Shown here piece after piece: positions 1-11,540 of a stretch of DNA of 64,000 nt (position 1 is its first letter; each line of letters starts with the position of its first letter). Location of the stretch: positions 59,996,607-60,060,606 of the forward strand of contig NC_064835.1 in the NCBI RefSeq assembly GCF_024166365.1, in the 5' to 3' direction. The notes under the pieces are model-generated. The model searched no databases. It had not been told where the DNA came from and saw nothing but the letters and a program-made list of their open reading frames with translations. This stretch comes from Elephas maximus indicus. Taxonomy: Eukaryota; Chordata; Mammalia; Proboscidea; Elephantidae. Made by a program: the position numbers and the translations under genes.

Positions 1-1965
1 AAAAGGCATTACCCAGATCAATAGCTGCATACCAGGTATGAGGATACATGTTAATTTGCTCAAGCAATGAAACCACATTTGAAAAAGCAGCTACAACCAG
101 AGTCACCACATGGTTAAGTTTATAGTAATCCACTGTCATTCTCCAAGATCTACCTTTTTTTTTGCCGGGCCAAATACTAGCTGAATGGGGTTGTGATGGG
201 AATCATCACCTTTGCATCCTTCAAGTACTTGATGGTGGCAGGAATCTCTGCAATCTCTCCAGGAATATGGTACTTTTGGTTCATTATTTTCCTAGGCAGG
301 GATACTTCTAATGGCTTTCACTTGACTTTTCCTACCATAATAACCCTTACGCTTCTTGTCAGGGCTCTAATATGGGGGTTCTGCCAGTTGCTGCGTATAT
401 CTATCCCAATTGTGCATTCTGGAACTAGGGAAATTATTACAGAATGGGTTCAGGGACTCACAGGACCCATTGTGAGCCAAACTTTAGCAAAGACTCCATT
501 AATACCATTAATAACCTGAATGCCATACGTCCTCACTCTGACTGATGGGCCATAGTGCATTTTGGGTCTCCTGGAATTATTGTCAGTTCAGAGCCAGTAT
601 CCAGTAATCCCAGAAAAGTCTGATTATTTTCTTCTCCCCAGTGAACAGTCACTCTTGTAAAAGGCCATAGATTCCTTTGGGGTAGGCTGGGAGAAAGATT
701 AACCATTACCCCACACACTTAATAGCCATACCCACAAGTATTTCCATATTTTTTTATACCGTATTTTTGTTTCTGTACCACATTTTTACACAAATAGCAT
801 GCACCTTCTACATTTGTTTGCCAACCACATCCTCTCCTTGAAAGGTATTTTTGTAAGTGCACTATTCCAATTTTTTTACAGCAACATATATTAAAAAAAA
901 AAAAAAAACTCCATAGCGGGGCTTATGAAAATATTTTGTGTAAAAATACAATATATTAGAAAAATCAAGCAGTTCTCTTGTAGTGTAGCATATCTCCTTC
1001 TGGGTCACACTTTGCACTTTACCTCTTGGCACTCACTGCAGCTTAAGTCTAGTTATAGGTCTGGAAGCAACAATGAGCGGTAAGGGTGGATACTGGGAAC
1101 ATTCAGCAACGTCTTGTAAGGCATCTGCCTCAGGCAATGTTCCAGGCAGTGCCTCAGGTGCCACCCCAGGTGATATCTCAGACAAAGACTCTTCAGGCAC
1201 AACTGGGTTAATCTCGTCAGGTAGGGGTGGATGGGATAATGGTTTTACTGGGGAGGGCGGCTTAGCAGAAAAAGATGGAGTAATCTCTTCATAAAAAAAA
1301 AAATCTCTTCATACAGGAGTAAAAACACTGGTTCCGTTGGGAAGAGCGATTCCACAAAATTTAGGGTCTCGATGTCTCCAGGTTCTTGATTATCTGTACA
1401 TATGCTCCCATCTCAAGTTTCAGGATCCCAATTCTTCCCAATCAATACCCTCACTTTAACTTCAGACCCCATTTGAGGTTGGGAATTCAATTGGCATTGC
1501 AATTTAGCCACTCTTTCAATAAGACTCTGGGTTTGGTTTTTGGCAATATCACCTTTGTTACTTCAAGAAATGAGGCTTTTTTCAGGGCATAAGTGGCAAC
1601 TTTTAGGTCTTGTATGTGGTACAAGCTGTGACTCTGAAGATTTGAACACATTCCTTTCTTTCACAACTTAGTCTAAAAAAAGTAGGGCCAACCAACCAGC
1701 TTCCTTATGTTATACTTCTCATTCTGACAAAATTGTAGAAAAGTATCAAATATGCAATCACCCAAAGCCTTGTCTCTCACAAATATTTGATCCACTGGTG
1801 ATAATATTTTTATTTTTATTACTACCTCATGTCATGAATTAGTATTGCCCTCTTTACTACCGGAGGCACAGTCATCAGCAGCTTTAATACTAGCCAGACT
1901 TGAGAACCAATTCAGAAAACTCATCCTTACTCTTTTGTTCCTCTAGAACCACTCTCAGTACCAAA
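1..1965 (-). mobile_element. ERV-L-like provirus fragment: leader, gag, protease, start of pol
   Basis: Read on the minus strand, a retroviral order follows the LTR at 1966-2425. A primer-binding-like site sits at about 1950-1965, a few mismatches from a leucine-tRNA type. Next is an open proline-rich gag-like stretch (about 1310 to 1066), then an aspartic protease motif with DTGS (within 718-533). Pol-like sequence continues to the left edge with stops and frameshifts. A MITE (778-951) interrupts it. All frames are broken and it cannot be functional. ERV-L assignment rests on the LTR style and primer site; another class is possible. Confidence 0.7.
778..951. mobile_element. Palindromic TA-flanked MITE, copy 1
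   Basis: Terminal segments are inverted relatives of each other: ACAAATAGCATGCACC near the left end and TTTTGTGTAAAAATACA at the right. The left end and centre match the copy at 33399-33585. It contains a long A run (about 893-908). Non-autonomous DNA transposon inserted in the ERV; Tc1/mariner-type by its TA target (inference). Boundaries are approximate. Confidence 0.65.
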
Positions 1966-2425
1966 TGTCTTAGGCTGGGTTGTCTAGAAGAACAAAACTA
2001 GTGAAGCATATATATATGTGTAAATATAGAGAGAGAGAGAGATACATTTCAAGGAAATTTCTCATGCAGTTGTGGAGGCTGGCAAGTTTCAAATCCATAG
2101 GTTAGGTGTCAGGCTGGAGACTTCTCCTGACTCACATGTTACAGGGACTGACAAACTCAAATTGACAGGTCAAATTGCAGGCTGCTGGCTCACATTCCAA
2201 AAACTGGAGGTCAGAGGATGATGAGGCAGGTACAGGACTGATAGAGAGCAAGCTTTGCCAGAACATCCGTACATATTGGACGTAGGCCACACCCTCATGA
2301 AAACTCCCCTTTCAACTGATTGGTTGCTCACATCAAATCAGAAAATGGAGTATGATTACATAATACCTGCCAAACTACTGAGATTCATGGCCTAGCCAAA
2401 TTGACGCATAATCTTAACCATCACA
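1966..2425 (-). repeat. LTR (5' LTR of the minus-strand ERV-L-like element)
   Basis: Begins TGTGATGGTTAAG on the minus strand and ends CCTAAGACA, so it has TG...CA termini. It contains the 'TCAATTTGGCTAGGCCATG' start typical of MLT2/ERV-L LTRs. A GA microsatellite lies at 2029-2041. It sits directly next to the primer-binding-like site of the internal region, which supports one integrated element. The right partner LTR is outside the window. Confidence 0.72.
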
Positions 2426-2487
2426 GGGTCCTTTTTGGTTCTGCAGCTATCACAAATGGTGTTTTTGAAACTCCCTTTGTGACACAG

Positions 2488-2907
2488 TATTGTGGATTGA
2501 ATTGTGCCCCCCCCCCCAAATACGTGTTGGAATCCTAACTCCTCTACCTGTAGAGTAATCCTGTTTGGAAATAGGACCCTTTTGTTATGTTAATGAGGCC
2601 ATATCATTGTAGGGTATCCCCTAAACCTAATCACTTCTGAGTTAGAGCAGATGAGACACAGAAGCAAGCATATACAGCCGGAAGACAGATTCTGACAACA
2701 ATGACAGAGGCAGATGGATCTACAAGCCCAGGAACTCCAGGGATTGCAGACTACTCGAAGCAGAAATAGACAAGAAAGGATCTCCCCCTAGAACAACATC
2801 TTGAATTTGAACTTCTAGCCTCTTGAACTGTGAGAAAATAAATTTCCGTTCTTGAAAGCCACCCACTAGTGGTATTTCTGTTAAAGCAGCACTGGGAAAC
2901 TAAGACA
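2488..2907 (+). repeat. MLT1-type (MaLR) LTR
   Basis: Starts TGTGGATTGAATTGTG with a C homopolymer at 2507-2517, passes through TTTGGAAATAGGACC and ends near AACTGTGAGAAAATAAATTT ... AAACTAAGACA. This is the classic MaLR solo LTR layout, with an AATAAA polyadenylation signal close to the end. Confidence 0.75.
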
Positions 2908-3475
2908 CACAGGTAACCAACAGAACTCCATTTGGATCATCTTTTTGGATTTAGCTATGGCACAAAGTGCCTGGATGGGGTGCCCTAGAAGGGACAGACA
3001 GTCTCCCATCTCTGAGGCCAGGCTATGTATGCGTTCAAGCCTGGCCAGGCTGGCAGCCCTGGGGCTCTTGTTCTCAGAGCAGTGTTGTTCTATGTGGTTG
3101 CCTGCCTGCTCCTCTTGCTAGGTTACAAAGTACTCAGGCTACAGGGTTTCTTATAGTGTAGCTGTTTCCTTGGCCCTGTGGTACTCTAGATTCTAGTATA
3201 GAACGTGCTTGCCCAGAGTTCAGGCTGTTAGTTAAAGGATGATAAAATAGAACATTCCAAGAACATAACTCTAGATCATGGGAAATGTTCCAGTCTCTCT
3301 CAGCTTCTCCAAGTTTTGGTGGTCTGCAAGTTTTGTTGTGGCACGCTAGGCCACCTCCAGGCTGATTTATGGTAGCCTAGCCATTTTTTTTAGCCATTAT
3401 TGCTACCACTCGTTTGTCAGTTTGTCATAGTGTGGTGGCTTGCATATTGCTGTGATGCTGGAAGTTATGCCACTG
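2908..3475. other. Intergenic, nothing recognised
   Basis: No coding, RNA or repeat family recognised with confidence. A short segment around 3432-3476 abuts the RTE copy and may be part of another old insertion. Confidence 0.4.
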
Positions 3476-4925
3476 TGGTTTAAAATTAGGAAAGGTGTAT
3501 ATCAGGGTTGTATCCTTTCACCATACTTATTCAGTCTGTATGCTGAGCAAATAATCTGAGAAGTTAGGCTGTATGAAGAAGAATGGGGCATCAGGATTGG
3601 AGGAAGGCTCATTAACAATCCACTATATGCAGATGACACAACTTTGCTTGCTAAAATCAAAGAGAACTTGAAGCAGTTGCTGATTAAGATCAAAGACCAC
3701 AGCCTTCAGCATAGATTACACCTCAACATAAAGAAAACAAAAATTCTCACACCTGGACCCATAAGCAGCATCGTGATAAATGGAGAAAAGACTTAAGTTG
3801 TCAAGGATTTCATTTTACTTGGATCCACAATCAACGAACACGGAAGCAGCAGTCAAGAAGTCAAATGACATATTGCACTGGGCAAATATGCTCCCAAAGA
3901 CCTCTTTACAGTGTTCAGAAGCAAAGAAGTCACTTTGAGGACTCAGGTATGCCTGACTCAAGCCATGATATTTTCAATTGCCTCATATGCATGCAAAAGC
4001 TGGACAATGAATAAAGAAGACCAAAGAAGAATTGATGCCTTTGAATTATGGTGTTGACAAAGAATATTGTATATACCATGGACTGCCAGAAGAATGAACA
4101 AATCTGTCTTCGAAGAAATATAGCCAGAATGCTCCTTAAAAGCAAGGGTAGTGAGATTTCGTCTCACGTACTTTGGACATGTTATCAGGAGGGACCAGTC
4201 CCTGGAGAAGGTCATCAGCCTTGGTAAGGTAGAAGGTCAGCGAAAAAGAGGAAGACCTTCACAACCGATGACTGCACTGGCAGGGAACATAACAGAGAAC
4301 CCCTGAGGGAGCAGGAAAGCAGTGAGATGCAGACCCCAAATTCTTGTAAAAAGACCACACCTAATGGTCTGACTGAGACTAGAAGGATCCCAGTGGACCA
4401 TGGTCCCCAGACCTTCTGTTAGCCCAAGACAGGAACCATTCCCAAAGCCAATTCTTCAGACAGGGATTGGGCTGGACAATGGGATAGAAAATGGTACTAG
4501 TGAAGAGTGAGCTTCTTGGATCTAGTAGACACAAGAGACTATGTTGGCATCTCCTGTCTGGAGGGGAGATGAGAGGGAGGAGGGGATCAGAAGCTGGCCG
4601 AATGGACTAGAAAAGAGAGAGTGGAGGGAATGAGTGTACTGTCTTAGTAGGGGGAGAGCAATTAGGAGTATATAGCAAGGTGTGTATAAATTTTTGTATG
4701 AGAGACTGATTTGATTTGTAAACTTTCACTTATAGCACAATAAAAATTAAAAAAAAAAAAAGAGGAAGAGCTTCAATGAGATGGATTGACCTAGTGGCTA
4801 CAACAATGGGCTCAAGCATAACAATGATTGTGAGGATGGTGCAGGACTGGGCAGTGTTTTGTTCTGTTGTAGAGAGGGTCGCTATGAGTAGGAATGAACT
4901 CAACAGCACCTAACAACAAACTGTG
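3476..4925 (+). mobile_element. RTE1/BovB-like LINE, 3' part, split by an L1 tail
   Basis: Reverse-transcriptase region of an RTE LINE in sense: GGTGTATATCAGGGTTGTATC, then 'TATGCAGATGAC' (Tyr-Ala-Asp-Asp motif) at about 3627-3638, then the 3' tail ending AGCACCTAACAACAAA. Frames are broken by stops and indels. An L1 3' end (4262-4756) is inserted, with the RTE resuming at 4776. Confidence 0.85.
4262..4756 (+). mobile_element. L1 3' end inserted into the RTE
   Basis: A 5'-truncated L1 3' UTR ending in AATAAAAATT and poly(A). The 3' UTR matches the L1 at 9640-10120. It is flanked by an imperfect direct repeat, AAAAAGAGGAAGACCTTCA (4243-4261) and the same with one change (4757-4775), the expected target-site duplication. 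Confidence 0.88.
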
Positions 4926-5077
4926 CGTGGCTGCTGTCTCCTCATGAGATAACTAATCTCAGATGTGGCAGGCTTCCTGGAGATTTGGCACAAGCTCCTT
5001 GAGTCAAAAAGCTGCCCAGGTGGGCCAGAGGGAGGGGAAAAGGAAGACACATTTCTCAGGGGACACTGAGCTTCTGT

Positions 5078-5232
5078 TGAGGGTGATGGAAAATTTCGGG
5101 AATGGCTAAGAGTGATAGTTGAACAACATGATGAATACAATTAATGTCGCTAAACTGTATGTGTGAAAATTGTTGAAATGGCAAATGTTTTGTTACCTAT
5201 ATATTTACAATTGGGGAAAAAAAAAAAAAAGC
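5078..5232 (+). repeat. Older L1 3' tail
   Basis: Contains the ancient L1 3' signature (GTTGAACAACATGATGAATACA, then AAACTGTATGTGTGAAAATT) and ends in an A run at 5217-5230. Fragment only. Confidence 0.6.
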
Positions 5233-6260
5233 AGTCCAGGGCCCTGGATCTATCATCATTTCAATGCAAAGGCAAGAACCCACCAGCCAGAGTTCCATGA
5301 AGCATCCCTTTTGGTGGCTAGGACCCAGGGTGTGGTACCAAGTCCAGGAGTAGTAAATCCTGCAGCAGGGTGATCTTCCATTCTTAGTTCCAGCACCACT
5401 GGGAGAAGGTGCCTGCCCACTGCACTGTATGCATTGCCATCCAGCTTTGCAGCAATTAGGAGAATAGGTGGGGCAGGGGTCTCAGGACAGCAGCCACATT
5501 TAGCTGGGGACAGGATGCCATGTGCCTCACTATTTGCCTTGAGATATATCTATATTCGAAAAGCCATATGGCCTCAGAAACTCTGGCTAGCACTTTACCC
5601 AAAGAGCTGGCCCATAGAGATCTCCAGTCACCCGAGCCCTGCCAGGGTGTGTGGATGGTGCCACTGACCATCTATGCCAGGCCAAGCTGCCCAACAGATT
5701 GCTTGGCTCAGGTTGGAGGCACAGGTTTTTTCAAACAACAGACAAGAACTGGAAGAGAGGTACCACCCACTTCTCCTTTTCTATCAAGCGACGGATTGCT
5801 CCGTGCACAGCTCCCATGTCAAACTGCAGTCTGACATTTCTAGGTGAGCAGGGTTAGACTGATCTGGCAGGAAAGGTACAACATCAATGGGCAAAATGAG
5901 AAATATAGCCTTACAAGGTTGGCAAAGTGAAAATGAACTGTCTCAGCCACAGTAAACAGTGCCCTCATGTGGAAAAAATGTTTTTAAAAAAACAAACTGC
6001 TAAGGATGACCTATGGCTGATGAGTATTTCTCAGAAATATGCAAGAGGAAAATTACACTCCACCAACCCACCCCAAGGTGGCCAGCTGACAGTCTTCCAC
6101 AGACCAAGACGCTGAAATTCTGTAGCCAAACACTGAATGATGAAGCGCTCTGTGCAAGAAGTTAATGATTAGCTTTAGCATATAAAATTTAAATCCAAGA
6201 AGTAGCCTGGGGTTCGACAAAACCTGACAATTTTTTTTTTAATATAAAGAAGGAAGTAAA
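5233..6260. other. Intergenic, no family recognised
   Basis: Moderately GC-rich to about 5860, then AT-rich. Short open frames overlap on both strands but lack codon structure or recognisable motifs. May be an L1 5' UTR or old LTR; not assignable by eye. Confidence 0.35.
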
Positions 6261-6268
6261 TACATCTA

Positions 6269-6478
6269 AAAACCAAAAACAAACCCATAGCTGTCAAGTC
6301 GATTCCCACTCATTGCAGCCCTATGTGACAGAGTGAACTGCCCCATAGGGTTTCCAAGACTGTAATCTTTAAGAAAGCAGATTGCCACATCTTTGTCTTG
6401 CAGGGTAACTGGTGGGCTCGAACCACTGACCTTTTGGTTCATAGCCGAATGTTTAACCACTGCACCACCAGGGCTCCT
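6269..6478 (-). mobile_element. AfroSINE (long form), plus a second stub at 6481-6515
   Basis: Antisense tRNA-derived SINE: AACCCATAGCTGTCAAGTCG at the 3' end and TGCACCACCAGGGCTCCT at the head. Carries the extra central block (TGTAATCTTTAAGAAAGCAG) seen in the roughly 200-bp subfamily. A second partial tail (ACTGCCATCAAGTTG) follows directly. Confidence 0.85.
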
Positions 6479-6547
6479 CTTAAAAACCAAACCAAACGCA
6501 CTGCCATCAAGTTGTAGAAAATCCATTGTTCCTGCTCCTACTAAGTA

Positions 6548-6640
6548 GAAGTGGATTAAAAGAAAGAAAGAGAGAAGGACAGGAAGGGAGAGAGAGAAGA
6601 AAAAAGGAAAGGAGGGAAGGAAAGGAAAGAAAAAGTAGTT
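6548..6640 (+). repeat. Purine tract (GGAA/GAGA)
   Basis: About 90 bases with almost only A and G on the + strand, made of GAAA, GAGA and GGAA units. Low-complexity sequence sitting between two AfroSINEs. Confidence 0.85.
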
Positions 6641-6675
6641 TGAAGAGGTGCCAAATTATTAATCATTTCCTAGGA

Positions 6676-6879
6676 ATGCACTCAGCTGCTAACCAAAAAG
6701 GGCTGGCAGTTTGAACTGAACCCTGAGGTGCCTCGGAAGAAAGGCCTGGCAATCTGCTGCCAAAGATTACAGCCATGAAAAACCAATGAAGCGCAGTTCT
6801 ACTCTGCAATAGTTGGGGTTGCCATGAGTCACAATCAACTCAAGGAGAACTGTTTTTGTTTGGTTTTTTGTTTAGTTTT
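6676..6879 (+). mobile_element. AfroSINE (long form), diverged
   Basis: Sense copy: CTCAGCTGCTAACCAAAAAG head, long-form central block (AAGATTACAGCCATGAAAAA) and GTTGCCATGAGTCACAATCA tail, followed by a T/G-rich end. Confidence 0.8.
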
Positions 6880-7401
6880 GGGGAGGCAGTGTTTTCTACT
6901 AGGCCCCAGGGTATAGCCAGCCCCCAGTGGAGAGCCTTGGGGCAATCCAAGCTCACCAGTGATCTCCTCCCCCTACCAGGAACGGCAGTAGCAATGGTGT
7001 TTCAGGCTGCTGGGCACTGAGTCAGATATTTGCTCCGTCCCCTGAAGGGACAGGTCTGTGCATGTGGGAGAGAGGCACTCTCTGAAAGGACAGGCAAAGG
7101 TAGGAGGTGGAGAAAGCAGGGTCTGAACTTCTGGCTCTGGAGTTCCATGCTCAGCTCCAGCTGCTGCTCAGCCCATGGTACCAAGGGAGGTCCTACCGGC
7201 GAGGTGAGCCGGTATTTACCATACGAAAATCAGCAAACCCTATAAATTAGTGCTTTTTTTTTTTCTTGCAGAGCCAGTTGTTAAATGTTTACTAGCACAC
7301 CACTGCTCCTATTATTAATCTCCTGTTCTTTAAACTCTCACTCTCTTACTTCTGATATACTTACTTTTCATCAGCTGTAGACTTCAACCCCTTTCACCTG
7401 T
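6880..7401. other. Intergenic, nothing recognised
   Basis: No gene or repeat family recognised. Contains a short T run at 7254-7264. Confidence 0.4.
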
Positions 7402-10335
7402 TGTCTTGGTCATCTAGCGCCATTATAAGAGAAGTAGCCACAAGTGGGTGGCTTTAACAAAGAGAAGTTTATTCTCTCACAGCCCAGCAGGCTAGAAGTC
7501 GGAACTCAGGGCGCCGGCTCCAGGGGAAGGCTCTCTCTCTCTGCTCACTCTGGCGGAAGGTCCTTGTGATGCATCAGTCTTCCCTTGGTCTGGGAGTATC
7601 TCAGCGCAGGAACCTCAGGTCCAAAGGTCGCACTCTGCTCCTAGCACTGCTTTCTTGGTGGCATGACGTCCCCATGTGTCTCCACTTACCTCTCTCCTTT
7701 ACATCTCAAAAAAGATTGGCTTCACCATCTATACATACAATGCACTTCTGATCCAAATTCCAATGACATTTTTTAAAGTGATGGAGAAACAAATCACCAA
7801 CTTCATATGGAAAGGAAAGAAGCCTCGGATAAGTAAAACATTACTGAAAAAGAAGAAGAAAGTGGGAGGCCTCACTCTACCTGATTTTAGAACCTATTAT
7901 ACAGCCACAGTAGTCAAAACAGCCTGGTACTGGTACAACAACAGACACATAGACCAATGGAACAGAATTGAGAACCCAGATATAAATCCATCCACATATG
8001 AGCAGCTGATATTTGACAAAGGCCCAGTGCCAGTTAATTGAGGAAAAGGTAGTCTTTTTAACAAATGGTGCTGGCATAACTGGATATCCATTTGCAAAAA
8101 AATGAAACAGGACCCATACCTCACACCATGCACAAAAACTAACTCCAAGTGGATCAAAGACCTAAACATAAAGACTAAAACGATAAAGATCATGGAAGGA
8201 AAAATAGGGACAACGTTAGGAGCCCTAATACAAGGCATTAACAGAATACAAAATATTACCAAAGATGACAAAGAGAAACCAGATAACTGGGAAATCCTAA
8301 AAATCAAACACCTATGCTCATCTAAAGACTTCACCAAAAGAGTAAAAAGACCACCTACAGATTAAGACTTCACCAAAAGAGTAAAAAGACCACCTACAGA
8401 CTGGGAAAGAATTTTCAGCTATGACATCTCCGACCAGCGCCTGATCTCTAAAATCTATATGATTCTGTTAAAACTCAACCACAAAAAGACAAACAACCCA
8501 ATCAAGAAGTGGGCAAAGGGTATGAACACGCACTTCACTAAAGAAGATATTCAAGCAGCTAACAGATACATGAGCAAATGCTCTCGATCATTAGCCATTA
8601 GAGAAATGCAAATTAAAACTACGATGAGATTCCATCTCACTCCAACAAGGCTGGCATTAATCCAAAAAACACAAAACAATAAATGTCGGAGAGGCTGCGG
8701 AGAGATTGGAACTCTTATACACTGCTGGTGGGAATGTAAATGGTACAACCACTTTGGAAATCTATCTGGCATTTTCTTAAAAAGTTAGAAACAGAACTAC
8801 CATACAACCCAGAAATCCCACTCCTCAGAATATACCCTAGAGAAATAAGAGCCTTCACACGAACAGATATACGCACTCCCATGTTTATTGCAGCACTGTT
8901 TACAATAGGAAAAAGCTGGAAGCAACCAAGGTGTCCATCAACGGATGAATGGTTCAATAAATTGTGGTATATTCACACAATGGAATACTACGCATCGATA
9001 AAGAACAGTGACGAATCTGTGAAACATTTCATAACATGGAGGAACCTGGAAGGCATTATGGTGAGTGAAATTAGTCAGAGGCGAAAGGACAAATACTGTA
9101 TAAGACCACTATTATAAGATCTTGAGAAATAGTATAAACTGAGAAGAACACATACTTTTGTGGTTACGGGGCAGGGGAGGGAGGGAGGGAGGGTGGCAGA
9201 GGGTTATTTACTGATTAGTTAGTAGATAAGAACTACTTTAGGTGAAGGGAAGGACAATACTCAATACACGGAAGGTCAGCTCAACCGGACCGGACCAAAA
9301 GCAAAGAAGTTTCCGGGATAAATTGAATGCTTCAAAGGTCAGCGGAGCAAGGGCAGGGGTTTGGGGACTATGGCTTAAGGGGACTTCTAAGTCAATTGGC
9401 AAAATAATACTATTATGAAAACATTCTGCATCCCACTTTGAAATATGGCGTCTGGGGTCTTAAATGCTAACGAGCGGCCATCTGAGATGCATCAATTGGT
9501 CTCAACCCACCTGGATCAAAGGAGAATGAAGAACACCAAGGTCACACGATAACTATGAGCCCAAGAGACAGAAAGGGCCACATGAACCAGAGACTTACAT
9601 CATCCTGAGACCAGAAGAACTAGATGGTGCCAGGCCACAACCGATGACTGCCCTGACAGGGAGCACAACTGAGAACCCCTAAGGGAGCAGGAGAATAGTG
9701 GGATGCAGACCCCAAATTCAAATAAAAAGACCAGACTTAATGGTCTGACTGAGACTAGGGGAATCCTGGCGGTCATGGTCCCCAAACCTTCTGTTGGCCC
9801 AGGACAGGAACCATTCCCGAAGACAACTCATCAGACATGGAAGGGACTGGACAATGGGTTGGAGAGAGATGCTGATGAACAGTGAGCTACTTGTATCAGG
9901 TGGACACTTGAGACTGTGTTGGCATCTCTTGTCTGAAGGGGAGATAGGAGGGTAGAGAGGGTTAGAAACTGGCAAAATTGTCACGAAAAGAGAGACTGGA
10001 AGGGCTGACTCATTAGGGGGAGAGTAAGTGGGAGTATGGAGTAAGGTGTATATAAGCTTATACGTGACAGACTGACTTGATTTGTAAATGTTCACTTAAA
10101 GCTCAATAAAAATTATTAAAAAAAAAAGATTGGCTTCAGACACTATCTAATTTTGTTGATCTCATCAATGTAACTGCTGCTAATCCATCTTATTACCTCA
10201 TAGTGATAGGATTTACAACACATAGGGAAATCACATCAGATGACAAAATGGTAGACAACCATACAACACTGGGAATCATGACCTACCTAGCCAAGTTGAC
10301 AGATATTTTGGGAGAACACAATTCAATCCATGACA
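7402..10335 (-). repeat. Afrotherian LTR copy A, split by an L1
   Basis: Antisense LTR with outer ends TGTCTTGG and CCATGACA. The two halves (7402-7724 and 10139-10335) total about 520 bp and match, in order, the uninterrupted copy at 20174-20696. Internal landmarks shared are GGCTCC.GGGGAAGGCT, TCTTCCCTTGGTCTGGGA and ATAGGATTTACAACA. Confidence 0.85.
7725..10121 (+). mobile_element. 5'-truncated L1 with ORF2 C-terminus and 3' UTR
   Basis: About 2.4 kb of L1. Translated ORF2 C-terminal blocks are visible ([70 protein letters not shown]), followed by a long 3' UTR and poly(A). It is flanked by a 17-bp exact target-site duplication, AAAAAAGATTGGCTTCA (7708-7724 and 10122-10138). ORF2 is broken by several stops, one made by a 39-bp duplication at 8325-8402. 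It is an inactive but fairly young copy. Confidence 0.93.
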
Positions 10336-10721
10336 CCTGCCCTGTCTGCCCTGATTTGGAGCTCTCTCCAGACTTCATTCACATCCAGCTAGATTCCCTG
10401 GTCCATAAGACTCTTCCGTTGCTTACACACTTAGCAGCCTAGACCTACCTGTCTAAGATCAACCAACCATGAGACCACCAAAGTTGTGCCTTTTTCTCCT
10501 ACCTCCTATGGCATGGCATCGAAGCATTGCTAGAGAAAATCTCCACAGCCTTGAGTGTTGGAACCATTTAAATCTGTGGTATATGGCGGCCTCTCAGTGC
10601 TTCTTGGAAATCTGTTTACTAGCACTTGAGCAGCTTCTGCCCTCATCTCCAACCCTAACTGTTCTGAGAGTATCCACTTTCCCAAAGTTAATTGCTGTGC
10701 CCCCATCCTTCCACAATTGGG
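10336..10721. other. Intergenic, nothing recognised
   Basis: No feature recognised other than short non-coding open frames. Confidence 0.35.
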
Positions 10722-10831
10722 AGAAAGACCCTGGCAAAGATTGCGGCATACGAAAACCAGTGGGGCAGTTCTACTCATCATATAGGATCACTGTCAGTCA
10801 GAATCGACTAGACAGCACCTAATAACAACAA
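10722..10831 (+). mobile_element. AfroSINE 3' half
   Basis: Partial sense copy: GGGGCAGTTCTACTC, then CAGTCAGAATCGACTAGACA and a tail CCTAATAACAACA. The tRNA-like head is missing. Confidence 0.75.
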
Positions 10832-11021
10832 TCCTTCCACACACTCACACATTTTCTGACTGTAACCTCACCTTGTACTTCATGAGAATACGAATTAATA
10901 TAGGAGCCATAATGTAGGAATTCTCTCAACTTCTTGATGGCCAGTCACCAGAAGTATTTATAGCCACATCATCTTATTACTTCAAAGAAAGAATTGTCCT
11001 TGCTCCTTTCCTTCCTTCTTT

Positions 11022-11540
11022 TCTGTACCTCAATAACTTTATCTGTAAAATGGGGATAATGATACTGGCCTCATGGGATGTTTGTGGGTATTAAATAAGT
11101 TATTAACAAATTAATACATTAAATACTTGGAAGGTTTTTTAAAAAGGTCTTTACTGAAATATAATTCACTTACCATAAAATTCACATGTTGACATGTATA
11201 GTTTCATTGGTTTTTATTATATTCACAGATATGTACAACCATCACCACAATCTAAATTTAGAACATTTTTATTACCCTAAGAAGCCATCCTGTACGTAGC
11301 AGTCATTTTCCATTTCCCCTTCCCACGAGCCCTTGACAACCACTAATTTATTTTCTGTCTCTATGGATTTGCCTATCCTGGACAGTTCATATAAATGGAA
11401 TCATACGATACGTGATCTTTTGTGACTGGATTCTTTCACTTAGCATAACAATTTCAAAGCTCAACTTATAAAATTTTTAGAACTGTGCCTAACACGTAGT
11501 AAGCGTGGTGTGTATTACTGTTTGCTATTACTATTTCCTG
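11022..11540 (+). repeat. MIR, split by an old L1 fragment
   Basis: A MIR core (ATCTGTAAAATGGGGATAAT) at 11041-11110 resumes with a CCTAACACGTAGTAAGCG end at about 11487. An old L1 fragment separates the halves. Confidence 0.65.
11147..11470 (-). repeat. Ancient L1 (L1M-type) 3' fragment
   Basis: Antisense L1M signature: TACCATAAAATTCACATG, CAACCATCACCACAATCTAA, TCTATGGATTTGCCTATCCT and ATATAAATGGAATCATACGA. Confidence 0.75.

Noticed and set aside
193..519. Plus-strand 108-codon frame with membrane-like composition
   Set aside because: It is antisense to retroviral pol-like sequence of the minus-strand ERV.
1073..1294. Ser/Gly-rich plus-strand frame as a small gene
   Set aside because: It is the complement of the proline-rich gag-like stretch of the ERV, which is the more sensible reading.
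8102..8788. Apparent protein genes in this region
   Set aside because: They are pieces of L1 ORF2, broken by stops and flanked by an L1 target-site duplication.
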